64,000 bases of DNA from Pseudomonas fluorescens (GCF_003732425.1 NZ_MOBX01000015.1:328303-392302), one strand, 5' to 3'. Counted from the stretch's first letter, positions 27,224 to 36,058 are shown. Notes: generated from the letters alone by a model not told the origin. Numbers and translations: made by a program.

Positions 27224-27252
27224 TTGCAAGCCCCCTCGAAACGCATTATCTT
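27224..27252 (+). promoter_or_regulatory. Predicted sigma-70 promoter of nrdA
   Basis: TTGCAA at 27224-27229, a 17-nt spacer, and TATCTT at 27247-27252. The -10 falls inside the first NrdR box, which is how NrdR repression usually works. It would give a leader of about 390 nt. Confidence 0.55.
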
Positions 27253-27288
27253 GTAGCACGGCGCAGGGAGAGACCCTACATATAGGGT
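27241..27288. promoter_or_regulatory. NrdR box pair
   Basis: Box 1 acgcattatcttgtag (27241-27256; 11 of 16 against acaCwAtATaTwGtgt) and box 2 accctacatatagggt (27273-27288; 13 of 16). Starts are 32 bp apart, the three-turn spacing typical of NrdR tandem boxes. NrdR represses ribonucleotide reductase genes when dATP is high. Confidence 0.75.
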
Positions 27289-27538
27289 TTTCCGCTTAAA
27301 CGCCCAACCACATTTCAGACCTGAAACTCAAGCGATTTATTGCCGGTTTCCGGTTGAACCAAGCAAGTTTTTCAAAGCCCAAACCGCTCTTGCGGATGGC
27401 ATCGTTTTTCAGGTTGGAAACGACCGGAACGGTACGGGTGTTGCAGTCATTACTGTCACCTGGGAAGGAATCCGGCTCGAGCCCTGGCTCGCAGCCAAAA
27501 ACTTCGGCAAGGATGCGGCGTCATTAGCCTTTTTCCTA

Positions 27539-27614
27539 CTGGTCCGAAGTTGTTATGCCCGACGCCCGTCGGTTGTAGTGCTTCGGACCAGAACGGTGAG
27601 CACCATGATGGTGC
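27539..27614 (+). promoter_or_regulatory. Structured region in the nrdA leader
   Basis: An 11-bp perfect stem (ctggtccgaag 27539-27549 with cttcggaccag 27581-27591) encloses a second hairpin ccgac-GCCC-gtcgg (27559-27572). A further hairpin gcacca-tga-tggtgc (27600-27614) lies 35 nt before the nrdA start. Not a riboswitch class that I recognise. Confidence 0.55.
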
Positions 27615-27649
27615 CCAAACAAACATAGAGAATGTGGAGATCACCCCCC

Positions 27650-30544
27650 ATGCAAACCGACACAACTCGCGAGAACCCGCAGGGCACCTTGCCGCAGGCC
27701 GCTGATTCGACTTCGGATCTGGCTGCCACCGCGCCTGGTCAACTGCGCGTGATCAAGCGCAATGGCACTGTCGTTCCTTACACCGATGACAAGATCACCG
27801 TCGCTATCACCAAAGCGTTCCTCGCAGTTGAAGGCGGCACCGCTGCCGCTTCGTCGCGAATCCATGACACCGTTGCCCGTCTGACCGAACAGGTCACCGC
27901 GACCTTCAAGCGTCGCATGCCGTCGGGTGGCACCATCCACATCGAAGAAATCCAGGACCAGGTCGAACTGGCCCTGATGCGTGCCGGTGAACAGAAAGTC
28001 GCGCGCGACTACGTGATCTACCGTGACGGTCGCTCGAAAGAACGCGCTGCCCACGCCCCGGCCGAAGAAGCGGTCAACGCTCACCCGTCGATCCGCATCA
28101 CCCGTGCCGACGGTAGCCTGGCGCCGCTGGACATGGGCCGCCTGAACACCATCGTCACCGAAGCGTGCGAAGGTCTGGAAGAGGTCGACGGCGACCTGAT
28201 CCAGCGTGAAACCCTGAAAAACCTGTACGACGGCGTGGCCCTGACCGACGTCAACACCGCGCTGGTGATGACCGCCCGTACCCTGGTTGAGCGTGAGCCG
28301 AACTACTCGTTCGTGACCGCCCGCCTGCTGATGGACACCCTGCGTGCCGAAGGTCTGGGTTTCCTGGGTGTGGCCGAAAGCGCCACTCACCACGAAATGG
28401 CCGACCTGTACGCCAAGGCACTGCCGGCTTACATCGCCAAAGGTATCGAGTTCGAACTGCTGAACCCTGTGCTGGCCTCCTTCGACCTGGAAAAACTGGG
28501 CAAGGCGATCAACCACGAGCGTGATCAGCAATTCACCTACCTGGGCCTGCAAACCCTGTACGACCGTTACTTCATCCACAAGGATGGCGTGCGTTTCGAA
28601 CTGCCGCAGATATTCTTCATGCGCGTGGCCATGGGCCTGGCGATCGAAGAGAAGCAGAAAGAAGACCGCGCGATCGAGTTCTACAACCTGCTGTCGTCCT
28701 TCGACTACATGTCGTCGACCCCGACCCTGTTCAACGCCGGCACCCTGCGTCCACAGCTGTCGAGCTGCTACCTGACCACCGTGCCGGATGACCTGTCGGG
28801 CATCTACCACGCGATCCACGACAACGCCATGTTGTCGAAATTTGCTGGCGGTCTGGGCAACGACTGGACGCCAGTGCGTGCACTGGGCTCGTACATCAAA
28901 GGCACCAACGGCAAGTCGCAAGGCGTTGTGCCGTTCCTGAAAGTGGTGAACGACACCGCCGTAGCCGTTAACCAGGGTGGCAAGCGCAAAGGCGCTGTGT
29001 GTGCCTACCTGGAAACCTGGCACATGGACATCGAAGAGTTCATCGAACTGCGCAAGAACACCGGTGACGATCGTCGTCGTACCCACGACATGAACACTGC
29101 CAACTGGATTCCTGACCTGTTCATGAAGCGCGTCTTCGATGACGGCAAGTGGACCCTGTTCTCGCCATCCGAAGTGCCGGACCTGCACGACCTGACCGGT
29201 AAAGCCTTCGAAGAGCGCTACGAGTACTACGAAGCCCTGACCGAATACCCAGGCAAGGTCAAACTGTTCAAGACCATCCAGGCCAAAGACCTGTGGCGCA
29301 AAATGCTGTCCATGCTGTTTGAAACCGGCCACCCATGGCTGACCTTCAAAGACCCGTGCAACCTGCGTAGCCCGCAGCAGCACGTCGGCGTGGTTCACAG
29401 CTCGAACCTGTGCACCGAAATCACCTTGAACACCAACAAGGACGAGATCGCCGTTTGCAACCTGGGCTCGATCAACCTGCCGAACCACATCGTTGACGGC
29501 AAGCTGGACACCGCTAAGCTGCAACGCACCGTGAACACCGCTGTACGCATGCTCGATAACGTGATCGACATCAACTACTACTCGGTGCCGCAAGCGAAGA
29601 ACTCCAACTTCAAGCACCGTCCGGTCGGTCTGGGCATCATGGGCTTCCAGGACGCTTTGTACCTGCAGCACATCCCTTACGGTTCCGACGCTGCCGTCGA
29701 GTTCGCCGACAAGTCGATGGAAGCGGTCAGCTACTACGCGATCCAGGCGTCCTGCGACCTGGCTGACGAGCGCGGCTCGTACGAGACGTTCCAGGGCTCG
29801 CTGTGGTCCAAAGGCATCCTGCCGCTGGATTCGCAACAGATCCTGATCGAGGCCCGTGGCCAGAAGTACATCGATGTCGACCTGAACGAAACCCTGGACT
29901 GGGCACCGGTTCGCGCCCGTGTACAGAAAGGCATTCGTAACTCGAACATCATGGCCATCGCACCGACCGCGACCATCGCCAACATCACCGGCGTCTCGCA
30001 GTCGATCGAACCGACCTACCAGAACCTGTATGTGAAATCGAACCTGTCGGGCGAATTCACCGTGATCAACCCGTACCTGGTTCGCGACCTCAAGGCTCGC
30101 GGTCTGTGGGACTCGGTCATGATCAACGACCTGAAGTACTACGACGGTTCGGTTCAGCAGATCGAGCGCATCCCGCAAGAACTCAAAGAGCTCTACGCGA
30201 CCGCGTTTGAAGTGGACACCAAGTGGATCGTTGACGCCGCCAGCCGTCGTCAGAAGTGGATCGACCAGGCCCAGTCGCTGAACCTGTACATCGCCGGCGC
30301 ATCGGGCAAGAAGCTCGACGTGACCTACCGCATGGCCTGGTACCGTGGTCTGAAAACCACTTACTACCTCCGTGCCCTGGCCGCGACCAGCACCGAGAAG
30401 TCGACCATCAACACCGGCAAGCTGAACGCTGTTTCCAGCGGCGGCAACCACGGCGACGATTCGGTACTGGCAGCACCTGCCGGTCCTGCTCCAGTGCCAA
30501 AGGCTTGCGCGATCGACGAGCCGGATTGCGAAGCTTGCCAATAA
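27650..30544 (+). CDS. nrdA: Class Ia ribonucleoside-diphosphate reductase, alpha subunit
   Basis: Large subunit of 964 aa that reduces ribonucleotides to deoxyribonucleotides. It carries two N-terminal ATP-cone domains (about 25-115 starting RVIKRNGTVV, and about 140-230 starting IRITRADGSL), a feature of Pseudomonas NrdA linked to dATP control. The catalytic barrel follows with SSCYLTTVPDD, NLCTEITLNT and VCNLGSINL, and the redox tail ends PDCEACQ. ATG at 27650 follows GGAG. The partner nrdB is not in this window; downstream lies flgE in the opposite direction. Confidence 0.97.
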   Translation: MQTDTTRENPQGTLPQAADSTSDLAATAPGQLRVIKRNGTVVPYTDDKITVAITKAFLAVEGGTAAASSRIHDTVARLTEQVTATFKRRMPSGGTIHIEEIQDQVELALMRAGEQKVARDYVIYRDGRSKERAAHAPAEEAVNAHPSIRITRADGSLAPLDMGRLNTIVTEACEGLEEVDGDLIQRETLKNLYDGVALTDVNTALVMTARTLVEREPNYSFVTARLLMDTLRAEGLGFLGVAESATHHEMADLYAKALPAYIAKGIEFELLNPVLASFDLEKLGKAINHERDQQFTYLGLQTLYDRYFIHKDGVRFELPQIFFMRVAMGLAIEEKQKEDRAIEFYNLLSSFDYMSSTPTLFNAGTLRPQLSSCYLTTVPDDLSGIYHAIHDNAMLSKFAGGLGNDWTPVRALGSYIKGTNGKSQGVVPFLKVVNDTAVAVNQGGKRKGAVCAYLETWHMDIEEFIELRKNTGDDRRRTHDMNTANWIPDLFMKRVFDDGKWTLFSPSEVPDLHDLTGKAFEERYEYYEALTEYPGKVKLFKTIQAKDLWRKMLSMLFETGHPWLTFKDPCNLRSPQQHVGVVHSSNLCTEITLNTNKDEIAVCNLGSINLPNHIVDGKLDTAKLQRTVNTAVRMLDNVIDINYYSVPQAKNSNFKHRPVGLGIMGFQDALYLQHIPYGSDAAVEFADKSMEAVSYYAIQASCDLADERGSYETFQGSLWSKGILPLDSQQILIEARGQKYIDVDLNETLDWAPVRARVQKGIRNSNIMAIAPTATIANITGVSQSIEPTYQNLYVKSNLSGEFTVINPYLVRDLKARGLWDSVMINDLKYYDGSVQQIERIPQELKELYATAFEVDTKWIVDAASRRQKWIDQAQSLNLYIAGASGKKLDVTYRMAWYRGLKTTYYLRALAATSTEKSTINTGKLNAVSSGGNHGDDSVLAAPAGPAPVPKACAIDEPDCEACQ

Positions 30545-30594
30545 GCTGAGCTGAGTCAGGCGTTGCGAGACGCCTGATACTCTCCCGGCAAAAG

Positions 30595-30629
30595 AAACCC
30601 CCGACAGACTTCTGGTGTGTCGGGGGTTT
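30595..30629 (+). terminator. Terminator of nrdA
   Basis: Perfect 12-bp stem aaacccccgaca / tgtcgggggttt with an 11-nt loop, followed by tcttttg. Strong. Confidence 0.9.
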
Positions 30630-30707
30630 TCTTTTGTGCGCCATTTACCTTCGGCAGCTCTTACAGAGGTTGAGTACATCTGGCAGAGGCTGGCTGGCTC
30701 TCAGGTC

Positions 30708-30736
30708 GTCTTCGCGAGCAGGCTCGCTCCCACACC
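30708..30736. repeat. Single REP element (family A)
   Basis: One copy of gtcttcgcgagcaggctcgctcccaca-type sequence without an inverted partner nearby, unlike the doublets elsewhere. The rest of the nrdA-flgE gap (30545-30908) shows only two terminators. Confidence 0.8.
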
Positions 30737-30863
30737 GGGATTGGGAGTGTTCAATCGGAGATTGGTCGGAGTGAGACACTGTAAGCGCGAAACCACCAGT
30801 CACTGCACCCGAAGCAACGGATATTCACCCCATCAAAACAGCCCCCAACAAAGCCCAACAAAA

Positions 30864-30885
30864 AAGCCCCTCAAAAGAGGGGCTT
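30864..30885 (-). terminator. Terminator of the flgBCDE operon
   Basis: Stem aagcccctc / gaggggctt with AAAA loop; on the reverse strand it is followed by a T run (complement of 30859-30865). It shows the operon ends at flgE here and flgFGHIJKL is transcribed separately. Confidence 0.88.
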
Positions 30886-30908
30886 CCTTGCACAAACAGA
30901 AACCGGAA

Positions 30909-32243
30909 TCAGGTCATCTGAATGATGGTCTGCATGATGGTGCTCTGAGTGGAGATGGTCTTGGCGTTCGCCTGATAGTTGCTCTGGCCCTTGATCAGGT
31001 CTACCAGCTCGTTGGTCAGGTTAACGTTCGACTCTTCCAACGAGTTGGAAGCGATCGACCCCAAGGTACCGGTTTCCGGTGCATCGTAGCCCGGGATACC
31101 CGAAGCAAACGTCTCTTTCCAGCTGGTGCCACCGATTGCCTGCAGGCCTTGTTCGTTGGTGAAGCTGGCCAGCGCAACCTGGCCGATGGCCTTGCTCTGG
31201 TTGTTGCTGAAGTTTGCGAACAGCGTGCCGGTGCCGTCGATGGTCAGGTTGGTGATCTGGCCAGTGGCGTAACCGTCCTGAGTCGGGATTGAACGCGCGG
31301 TGTCAGCGTTGTACTGAGTGGTCTTGGCCATGGAGATGGTCACGCCAGCCGTGTTGGCCGCTGCGCCGTTAGGTACAAAGTTACCGTTGACCACGTTGCC
31401 CGGCTTCCAATTGGTCAGCTTCAAGTCGCTGCTGATGATCGGATTGGTCGGATCCGCCGGGTTAGGCGTGCTGACCTGAGTCAGATTGCCCGAACTGTCA
31501 AATGTCAGTGTCGAAGCAGTCGGAGGCGTCGTGACTGGATTGCTACCGGTGGCATCCGGATTACGCCCGTCCACCAGGGTGTAAACCTTCCAGGTGTTTT
31601 GGCCAGTTTTCACCATGTACTGATCCATGACGTGCGAGTTGCCCTGAGAGTCATAGATCGGCGTGCTGAACGACTTGGTGTACGTCTCGAGTTTTGCCGG
31701 GTCGAATACGACGGCGCTGGCGCCGGTATCAACAATGACCGGCGCAGTCGAGTTCAAGTTGATGCTCGAAGTCACCAGGGAGGTCGATTTCGGCGCCAGG
31801 TTTGAGGTATCAATCTTCAGGTCGGTCAATACACCGTTGATGATCTTGCCGTTGGCGTCCACACCGTAACCCTGCAGGCGCGAGGTGTAATCGGTGTTGG
31901 TGATGTAACCGGCGTTGTCGACCTTGAACGTACCGGCACGGGTGTAGGACACCGAGCCGTTGTTGCTCATGGTGAAGAAGCCCGAACCGTTGATGCCCAT
32001 GTCCAGCACGTTACCGGTGTTGTTGATGTCACCCTGGGTGAACTGCTGGGACACGTTGGCCAGGCGCACGCCGTTACCGATCACTTTGCTGCCGCTACCC
32101 AGGCGAGTCGCCGAGTAGACGTCTTCGAATTCTGCACGGGACGATTTGAAACCGGCGGTCGCAACGTTGGCGATGTTGTTGCCGGTCACGTCCAGTTGTT
32201 TGTTGGCTGCATAGAGACCGCTAAGGCCGATATTGAAAGACAT
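30909..32243 (-). CDS. flgE: Flagellar hook protein FlgE
   Basis: Hook subunit of 444 aa, exported by the flagellar type III apparatus. N-terminal axial domain MSFNIGLSGLYAANKQLDVTGNNIAN and C-terminal axial helix (SNVNLTNELVDLIKGQSNYQANAKTI) flank a variable surface-exposed middle rich in Thr/Ser/Asn. ATG at 32243. Last gene of flgB-flgC-flgD-flgE, followed by a terminator. Confidence 0.97.
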   Translation of the reverse strand: MSFNIGLSGLYAANKQLDVTGNNIANVATAGFKSSRAEFEDVYSATRLGSGSKVIGNGVRLANVSQQFTQGDINNTGNVLDMGINGSGFFTMSNNGSVSYTRAGTFKVDNAGYITNTDYTSRLQGYGVDANGKIINGVLTDLKIDTSNLAPKSTSLVTSSINLNSTAPVIVDTGASAVVFDPAKLETYTKSFSTPIYDSQGNSHVMDQYMVKTGQNTWKVYTLVDGRNPDATGSNPVTTPPTASTLTFDSSGNLTQVSTPNPADPTNPIISSDLKLTNWKPGNVVNGNFVPNGAAANTAGVTISMAKTTQYNADTARSIPTQDGYATGQITNLTIDGTGTLFANFSNNQSKAIGQVALASFTNEQGLQAIGGTSWKETFASGIPGYDAPETGTLGSIASNSLEESNVNLTNELVDLIKGQSNYQANAKTISTQSTIMQTIIQMT

Positions 32244-32273
32244 ATTCCACTCCTTTGTGCCGGTTAGTCGGCT

Positions 32274-32999
32274 CTATATACCAATGGTTTGTACTTTGGA
32301 CAGGGCAACGGTGCCCTTGCCGGACAGGTTGAGCATCAGCTCGCCGCCGGTCTGGCTGATCGTCACGCTGGTGACGGTGGCCGGCAGGTACGTCGCCATA
32401 TCGGTCGAGGTGCCATTGATCGATGCGTTGGCCGTGACGGTATAGGTACCGGTCTTGACCAGATTGCCGTCTTTATCCTTGCCGTCCCAGGTGAAGCTCG
32501 CGCTGCCTGCGGCGCGACTGCCCAGATCGATGGTGCGCACCACCGCACCGCTGCTGTCGGTGATGCTCACAGTACCGCCGGCAATCGACGACGGAACGGT
32601 GACCGAACCGGTCATGCCTTTGCTCGGATCGTCGAGCTGAACCGAGTTGGTCTGCACGATCACGTTGCGGCCCACCAGCGACGACGCCTGCAACGCCTGC
32701 GAGGAGTTGTAGTTGCCGGCCAGCGAGCTGACAGTGCTGTTCAGCGTGGTGATGCCTTCCAGGCTACTGAACTGCGCCAACTGCGCAACGAAGGCGCTGT
32801 TGTCCTGCGGATCGAGCGGGTTCTGGTTTTTCAGCTGGGTAACCAGCAGTTGCAGGAACGCATCCTTGCCCAGTGCCTGGCCGCCGGTGGCGCTGTTGGT
32901 CGCCGAAGCAATGCCACCGGTGGTCGAACTGGTCTTTTTCGACGAGTTCGCCAGGATGTCATTCATGCTCAAGCTGCTGGTGGTATCGGAAACACTCAT
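32274..32999 (-). CDS. flgD: Flagellar hook cap (hook assembly) protein FlgD
   Basis: Scaffold of 241 aa needed to add FlgE subunits. It has the conserved N-terminal stretch LGKDAFLQLLVTQLKNQNPLDPQDNSAFVAQLAQFSSLEGI (about 43-83) and a C-terminal FlgD Ig/Tudor-like region (FTWDGKDKDGN). It lies 30 nt upstream of flgE and 15 nt downstream of flgC in the operon. Confidence 0.97.
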   Translation of the reverse strand: MSVSDTTSSLSMNDILANSSKKTSSTTGGIASATNSATGGQALGKDAFLQLLVTQLKNQNPLDPQDNSAFVAQLAQFSSLEGITTLNSTVSSLAGNYNSSQALQASSLVGRNVIVQTNSVQLDDPSKGMTGSVTVPSSIAGGTVSITDSSGAVVRTIDLGSRAAGSASFTWDGKDKDGNLVKTGTYTVTANASINGTSTDMATYLPATVTSVTISQTGGELMLNLSGKGTVALSKVQTIGI

Positions 33000-33014
33000 G
33001 GCCGTCGCCCCTTA

Positions 33015-33458
33015 TTACTGACCGAGGGTCAGTACCTTCTGCATCATGGTTTTGGCGGTGTTCATCATTTCAGCGTTGGTCTGGAACGAGCGGCTCGCGG
33101 AAATCATGTCAGCCATTTCTTCCACCACGTTGACGTTCGGGTAGTAGACGTAGCCTTTGGCGTCGGCCGCCGGATGGTTCGGCTCGTAGCGCGCTTCGAG
33201 GTTGCTCTGGTCTTCGACCACACCGAGCACCTGTACGCCTTGACCGGCCGCGTCCTGGCTCTGGAACAGCGAATTGCTGCCGCTGTTCTGGCCGCCCTGG
33301 AACATGGTGGCGAACACCGGGTGACGGGCACGGTAGGTCTGGTCGATGCTCGACGAGACGGTTTCGGCGTTGGCGATGTTCGAGGCCACGGTGTTCAGAC
33401 GCGTGGTTTGTGCGCTCATGCCGCTGCCGGCAATGTTGAAAACGCTGGACAGGGACAT
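33015..33458 (-). CDS. flgC: Flagellar basal-body rod protein FlgC
   Basis: Proximal rod subunit of 147 aa. N-terminus MSLSSVFNIAGSGMSAQTTRLNTVASNIANAET and C-terminal helix (MADMISASRSFQTNAEMMNT) are the rod-family axial motifs. It begins 3 nt after the flgB stop. Confidence 0.97.
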   Translation of the reverse strand: MSLSSVFNIAGSGMSAQTTRLNTVASNIANAETVSSSIDQTYRARHPVFATMFQGGQNSGSNSLFQSQDAAGQGVQVLGVVEDQSNLEARYEPNHPAADAKGYVYYPNVNVVEEMADMISASRSFQTNAEMMNTAKTMMQKVLTLGQ

Positions 33459-33461
33459 GGA

Positions 33462-33869
33462 TTACTCTCCGCGCAGGGCTGACACCAGCCCTTTGAATTT
33501 GCTGTTGAGCAGGGTGAAGCTGGCCTGGAAGCCGACGGCGTTTTCCGCGTAGTTCGACTGCTCCAGTTGAGCGTCCACGGTGTTCTGGTCGATCGAAGGT
33601 TGCATTGGCGTGCGATACATCAGCGATTCGTCGCCGTTGCCCAGACCTTCAGCTTCGATGTGACGGCTGTTGGTCATGTTCAGGGCGATAGTGCCGTTGG
33701 CGTTTTTCTGGGTTTGTGCTTCAAGCACTTTGGAGAAGTCCAGATCCCGAGCCTTGTAGTTCGGGGTGTCGGCGTTGGCGATGTTGTTGGCCAGCACTTC
33801 GGCACGCTGGGCGCGGAAGCCCAATGCCTTTTCGTGAATGCCGAGCGCTTTATCGAAGCTGATGCTCAT
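33462..33869 (-). CDS. flgB: Flagellar basal-body rod protein FlgB
   Basis: Proximal rod subunit of 135 aa, first to assemble on the MS ring. Rod motif VLANNIANADTPNYKARDLDF near residues 24-44. ATG at 33869 with AAGG upstream is chosen over a much longer open frame that crosses the promoter. First gene of the operon, about 32 nt after the predicted RpoN transcription start. Confidence 0.96.
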   Translation of the reverse strand: MSISFDKALGIHEKALGFRAQRAEVLANNIANADTPNYKARDLDFSKVLEAQTQKNANGTIALNMTNSRHIEAEGLGNGDESLMYRTPMQPSIDQNTVDAQLEQSNYAENAVGFQASFTLLNSKFKGLVSALRGE

Positions 33870-33911
33870 GTCGGGAACCTTCAGGTGACCGGTTTTTCGT
33901 AACTGAGCTTT

Positions 33912-33927
33912 AGCAAGCGCCGTGCCA
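33912..33927 (-). promoter_or_regulatory. Sigma-54 promoter of flgBCDE
   Basis: Reverse strand reads TGGCAC-GGCGC-TTGCT, a perfect match to the -24/-12 consensus. In P. aeruginosa flgBCDE is a class III operon needing RpoN and FleR; FleR control here is inferred. Confidence 0.92.
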
Positions 33928-33981
33928 AACCATAAAAGCCGCATAAACCGGGGCTTTGCCGGGAGTCGGCAAAGCGGCAAT

Positions 33982-34027
33982 GCCAGAAAAGCGGCAACCG
34001 GTTTCCGCCGGATGCCGCTTTTCTGCC
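33982..34027. repeat. Inverted repeat upstream of the flgB promoter
   Basis: gccagaaaagcggca (33982-33996) and tgccgcttttctgcc (34013-34027) are complementary but for one base, about 60-100 bp upstream of the -24 element. Position fits an activator enhancer; no known consensus is claimed. Confidence 0.5.
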
Positions 34028-34053
34028 GCTTCGCCCTGTTAACAGCCCCCCCT

Positions 34054-34136
34054 GTAGGAGTTGCCGAAGGCTGCGATCTTTTGATTTTGTTTTTCAAGAT
34101 CTAGATCAAAAGATCGCAGCCTTCGGCAGCTCCTAC
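34054..34136. repeat. Family-C inverted repeat element
   Basis: Near-perfect palindrome with arms gtaggag(t/c)tgccgaaggctgcgatcttttgat of about 32 nt and a short T-rich loop. It lies between the flgB regulatory region and the cheR terminator. Confidence 0.9.
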
Positions 34137-34159
34137 GTGAAGCATGCGGCAAAAAAAAA

Positions 34160-34177
34160 GGAGCCCCTGAGGGCTCC
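34160..34177 (-). terminator. Terminator of cheR
   Basis: Stem ggagccc-CTGA-gggctcc followed on the reverse strand by nine T (complement of 34151-34159). Confidence 0.9.
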
Positions 34178-34195
34178 CTTCTTTTGCCATATGCT

Positions 34196-35023
34196 TCATT
34201 TCGCCTGGTAAATGATCCCCGGGCTGCACTGAACCATTTGGTAATGGTCCGGCAAACCGTTCAGCGCTTCGGAAGCGCCAAGGAACAGATAACCGCCCGG
34301 CTTCAACGTGCTGTGAATGCGCAACAGGATGTCTTTCTTCACTTCGGCAGAGAAGTAGATCAACACGTTGCGGCAGAACACGATGTCGAACTTGCCCAGC
34401 GCGGCATAGCTGTCGAGCAGGTTGAACGAGCGGAATTCCACCCGGTTCTTGATCGGCGCCTTGATCACCCAGCGTCCCGGCCCTTTCGGGTCGAAGTAAC
34501 GCTGCAAACGATCGGCGGACAAACCGCGACCGATAGCCAGGCTGTCGTACTCGCCGGTCTTGCAGTTGGTCAGCATGCTGCCGGACAAGTCCGTGGCAAC
34601 GATCTGCACGCCCATCTTCAACTGGCCAAGGTTGCTGCGCTCGAACTCGTCGATCGACATCGACAGCGAGTACGGTTCCTGGCCCGACGAGCAGGCGGCC
34701 GACCAGATCCGCAGGCGCTGGTTGGGGCTGGCTTTGATCGCTTCAGGCAGCACCTTGTTCTTCAAGACTTCAAACGGATAGGTGTCACGAAACCACAGGG
34801 TTTCGTTGGTCGTCATGGCATCGACCACCTGCTCGCGCAAACCGCTGCGCGGCTGGGTCTGGATGCGCTGTACCAGCTCACCCAGGGATTTGATGCCTTG
34901 CTGCTCCATCAGTTTGTTGAGACGGCTCGAGACCAGGTACTGCTTGTTTTCACCGAGCAAAATGCCACAGGCTTTTTCCAGGAAGACCCGGAACTGTTCG
35001 AAATCCAAATTACCCGTAGACAA
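34196..35023 (-). CDS. cheR: Chemotaxis protein methyltransferase CheR
   Basis: SAM-dependent enzyme of 275 aa that methylates glutamates on chemoreceptors. N-terminal helical domain, then the methyltransferase core with WSAACSSGQEPYSL (SAM loop), IVATDLSGSML and FDIVFCRNVLIYF. The start is TTG at 35023, eight bases after AGAGG; the N-terminus MSTGNLDFEQFRVFLEK fits the family. It is 46 nt after cheV and forms a cheV-cheR operon. Confidence 0.96.
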   Translation of the reverse strand: MSTGNLDFEQFRVFLEKACGILLGENKQYLVSSRLNKLMEQQGIKSLGELVQRIQTQPRSGLREQVVDAMTTNETLWFRDTYPFEVLKNKVLPEAIKASPNQRLRIWSAACSSGQEPYSLSMSIDEFERSNLGQLKMGVQIVATDLSGSMLTNCKTGEYDSLAIGRGLSADRLQRYFDPKGPGRWVIKAPIKNRVEFRSFNLLDSYAALGKFDIVFCRNVLIYFSAEVKKDILLRIHSTLKPGGYLFLGASEALNGLPDHYQMVQCSPGIIYQAK

Positions 35024-35069
35024 TGATGCCGCCTCTTAAATCGTGTTGACCGCCAGGAGCAAAACGCCC

Positions 35070-36002
35070 CTAGCTGATATCTGCTGCTTTGATCCGGTCG
35101 ACTACCCGGGATGCCAGGTCATCAGGACGGAACTTGGCCAGGAAGTCATCGGCACCGACTTTCTTGACCATCGCCTGATTGAATACCCCGGACAACGAAG
35201 TATGCAGGATGATGTGAAGCTTTTGCATGCGCGGGTCAGCGCGGATCTCGGCCGTCAGTGTGTACCCGTCCATCTCCGGCATCTCGATGTCGGAAATCAT
35301 CATCAGGAACTCTTCTTCCGGCTTCTTGCCCTCATCGACCAGCTTGCGCAGGTAATCCAGCGCCTGCTTGCCGTCGTTCAGTGCCACCACTTCAACGCCG
35401 ACCGTCTGCAGGCAACGCGTAACCTGCTTGCGCGCCACCGACGAGTCATCGACCGTCAAGACACGCAACGACAGTGCCTTGGTCTGGGTCTCGACATCGA
35501 CCACGCCCACCGAAATCGCTTCCGGTGTCGGCGCAACTTCCGCCAGCACTTTCTCGACGTCGATGATTTCGACTAACTGATTGTCCACCCGAGTCACAGC
35601 GGTCAGGTAATGATCGCGCCCCGTGCCCTTGGGTGGTGGATGAATCTCTTCCCAGTTCATGTTGACGATGCGCTCCACCGAGCGGACCAGGAAACCCTGG
35701 GTCTTGGTGTTGTACTCCGTGATGATCACGAACGGATTGTTCTTGTCCTTCAACGCTCCGGAACCGGTCGCCATTGCCAGATCAAGGATCGGAATGGTCG
35801 CCCCCCGGATATTTGCCACCCCGCACACGACAGGACTGGACTTGGGCATCAACGTCAGTGACGGGCACTGCAACACTTCCCGTACCTTGAACACGTTGAT
35901 TCCGTAGAGCTGCTGACCGTCAAGACGGAACAACAACAGCTCCAGGCGATTCTGCCCCACCAGTTGCGTGCGCTGGTTCACCGAATCCATTACACCAGCC
36001 AT
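35070..36002 (-). CDS. cheV: Chemotaxis coupling protein CheV
   Basis: Cytoplasmic adaptor of 310 aa: an N-terminal CheW-like domain (about 15-155; VANIRGATIPILDL) linking receptors to CheA, and a C-terminal receiver (LTVDDSSVARKQV, phospho-Asp in MISDIEMPEMDGYTL). ATG at 36002. It is divergent from flgA, with 83 nt between starts. No clear FliA promoter could be found in that gap on this strand. Confidence 0.95.
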   Translation of the reverse strand: MAGVMDSVNQRTQLVGQNRLELLLFRLDGQQLYGINVFKVREVLQCPSLTLMPKSSPVVCGVANIRGATIPILDLAMATGSGALKDKNNPFVIITEYNTKTQGFLVRSVERIVNMNWEEIHPPPKGTGRDHYLTAVTRVDNQLVEIIDVEKVLAEVAPTPEAISVGVVDVETQTKALSLRVLTVDDSSVARKQVTRCLQTVGVEVVALNDGKQALDYLRKLVDEGKKPEEEFLMMISDIEMPEMDGYTLTAEIRADPRMQKLHIILHTSLSGVFNQAMVKKVGADDFLAKFRPDDLASRVVDRIKAADIS

Positions 36003-36058
36003 GCCCAGACTCCTACACCCAACGCCAAGTGTTGTTGCGACGCACATTCATTGCTAAA

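Noticed and set aside
27641..30679. Open frame of about 1012 codons antisense to nrdA
   Set aside because: It mirrors nrdA codon bias in high-GC DNA, resembles no family, and has no promoter or ribosome site; nrdA is certain.
33960..33995. Second sigma-54-like motif (TGGCAT...TTTGC) upstream of flgB
   Set aside because: Spacing between GG and GC is one base too long; the perfect element at 33912-33927 explains the promoter.
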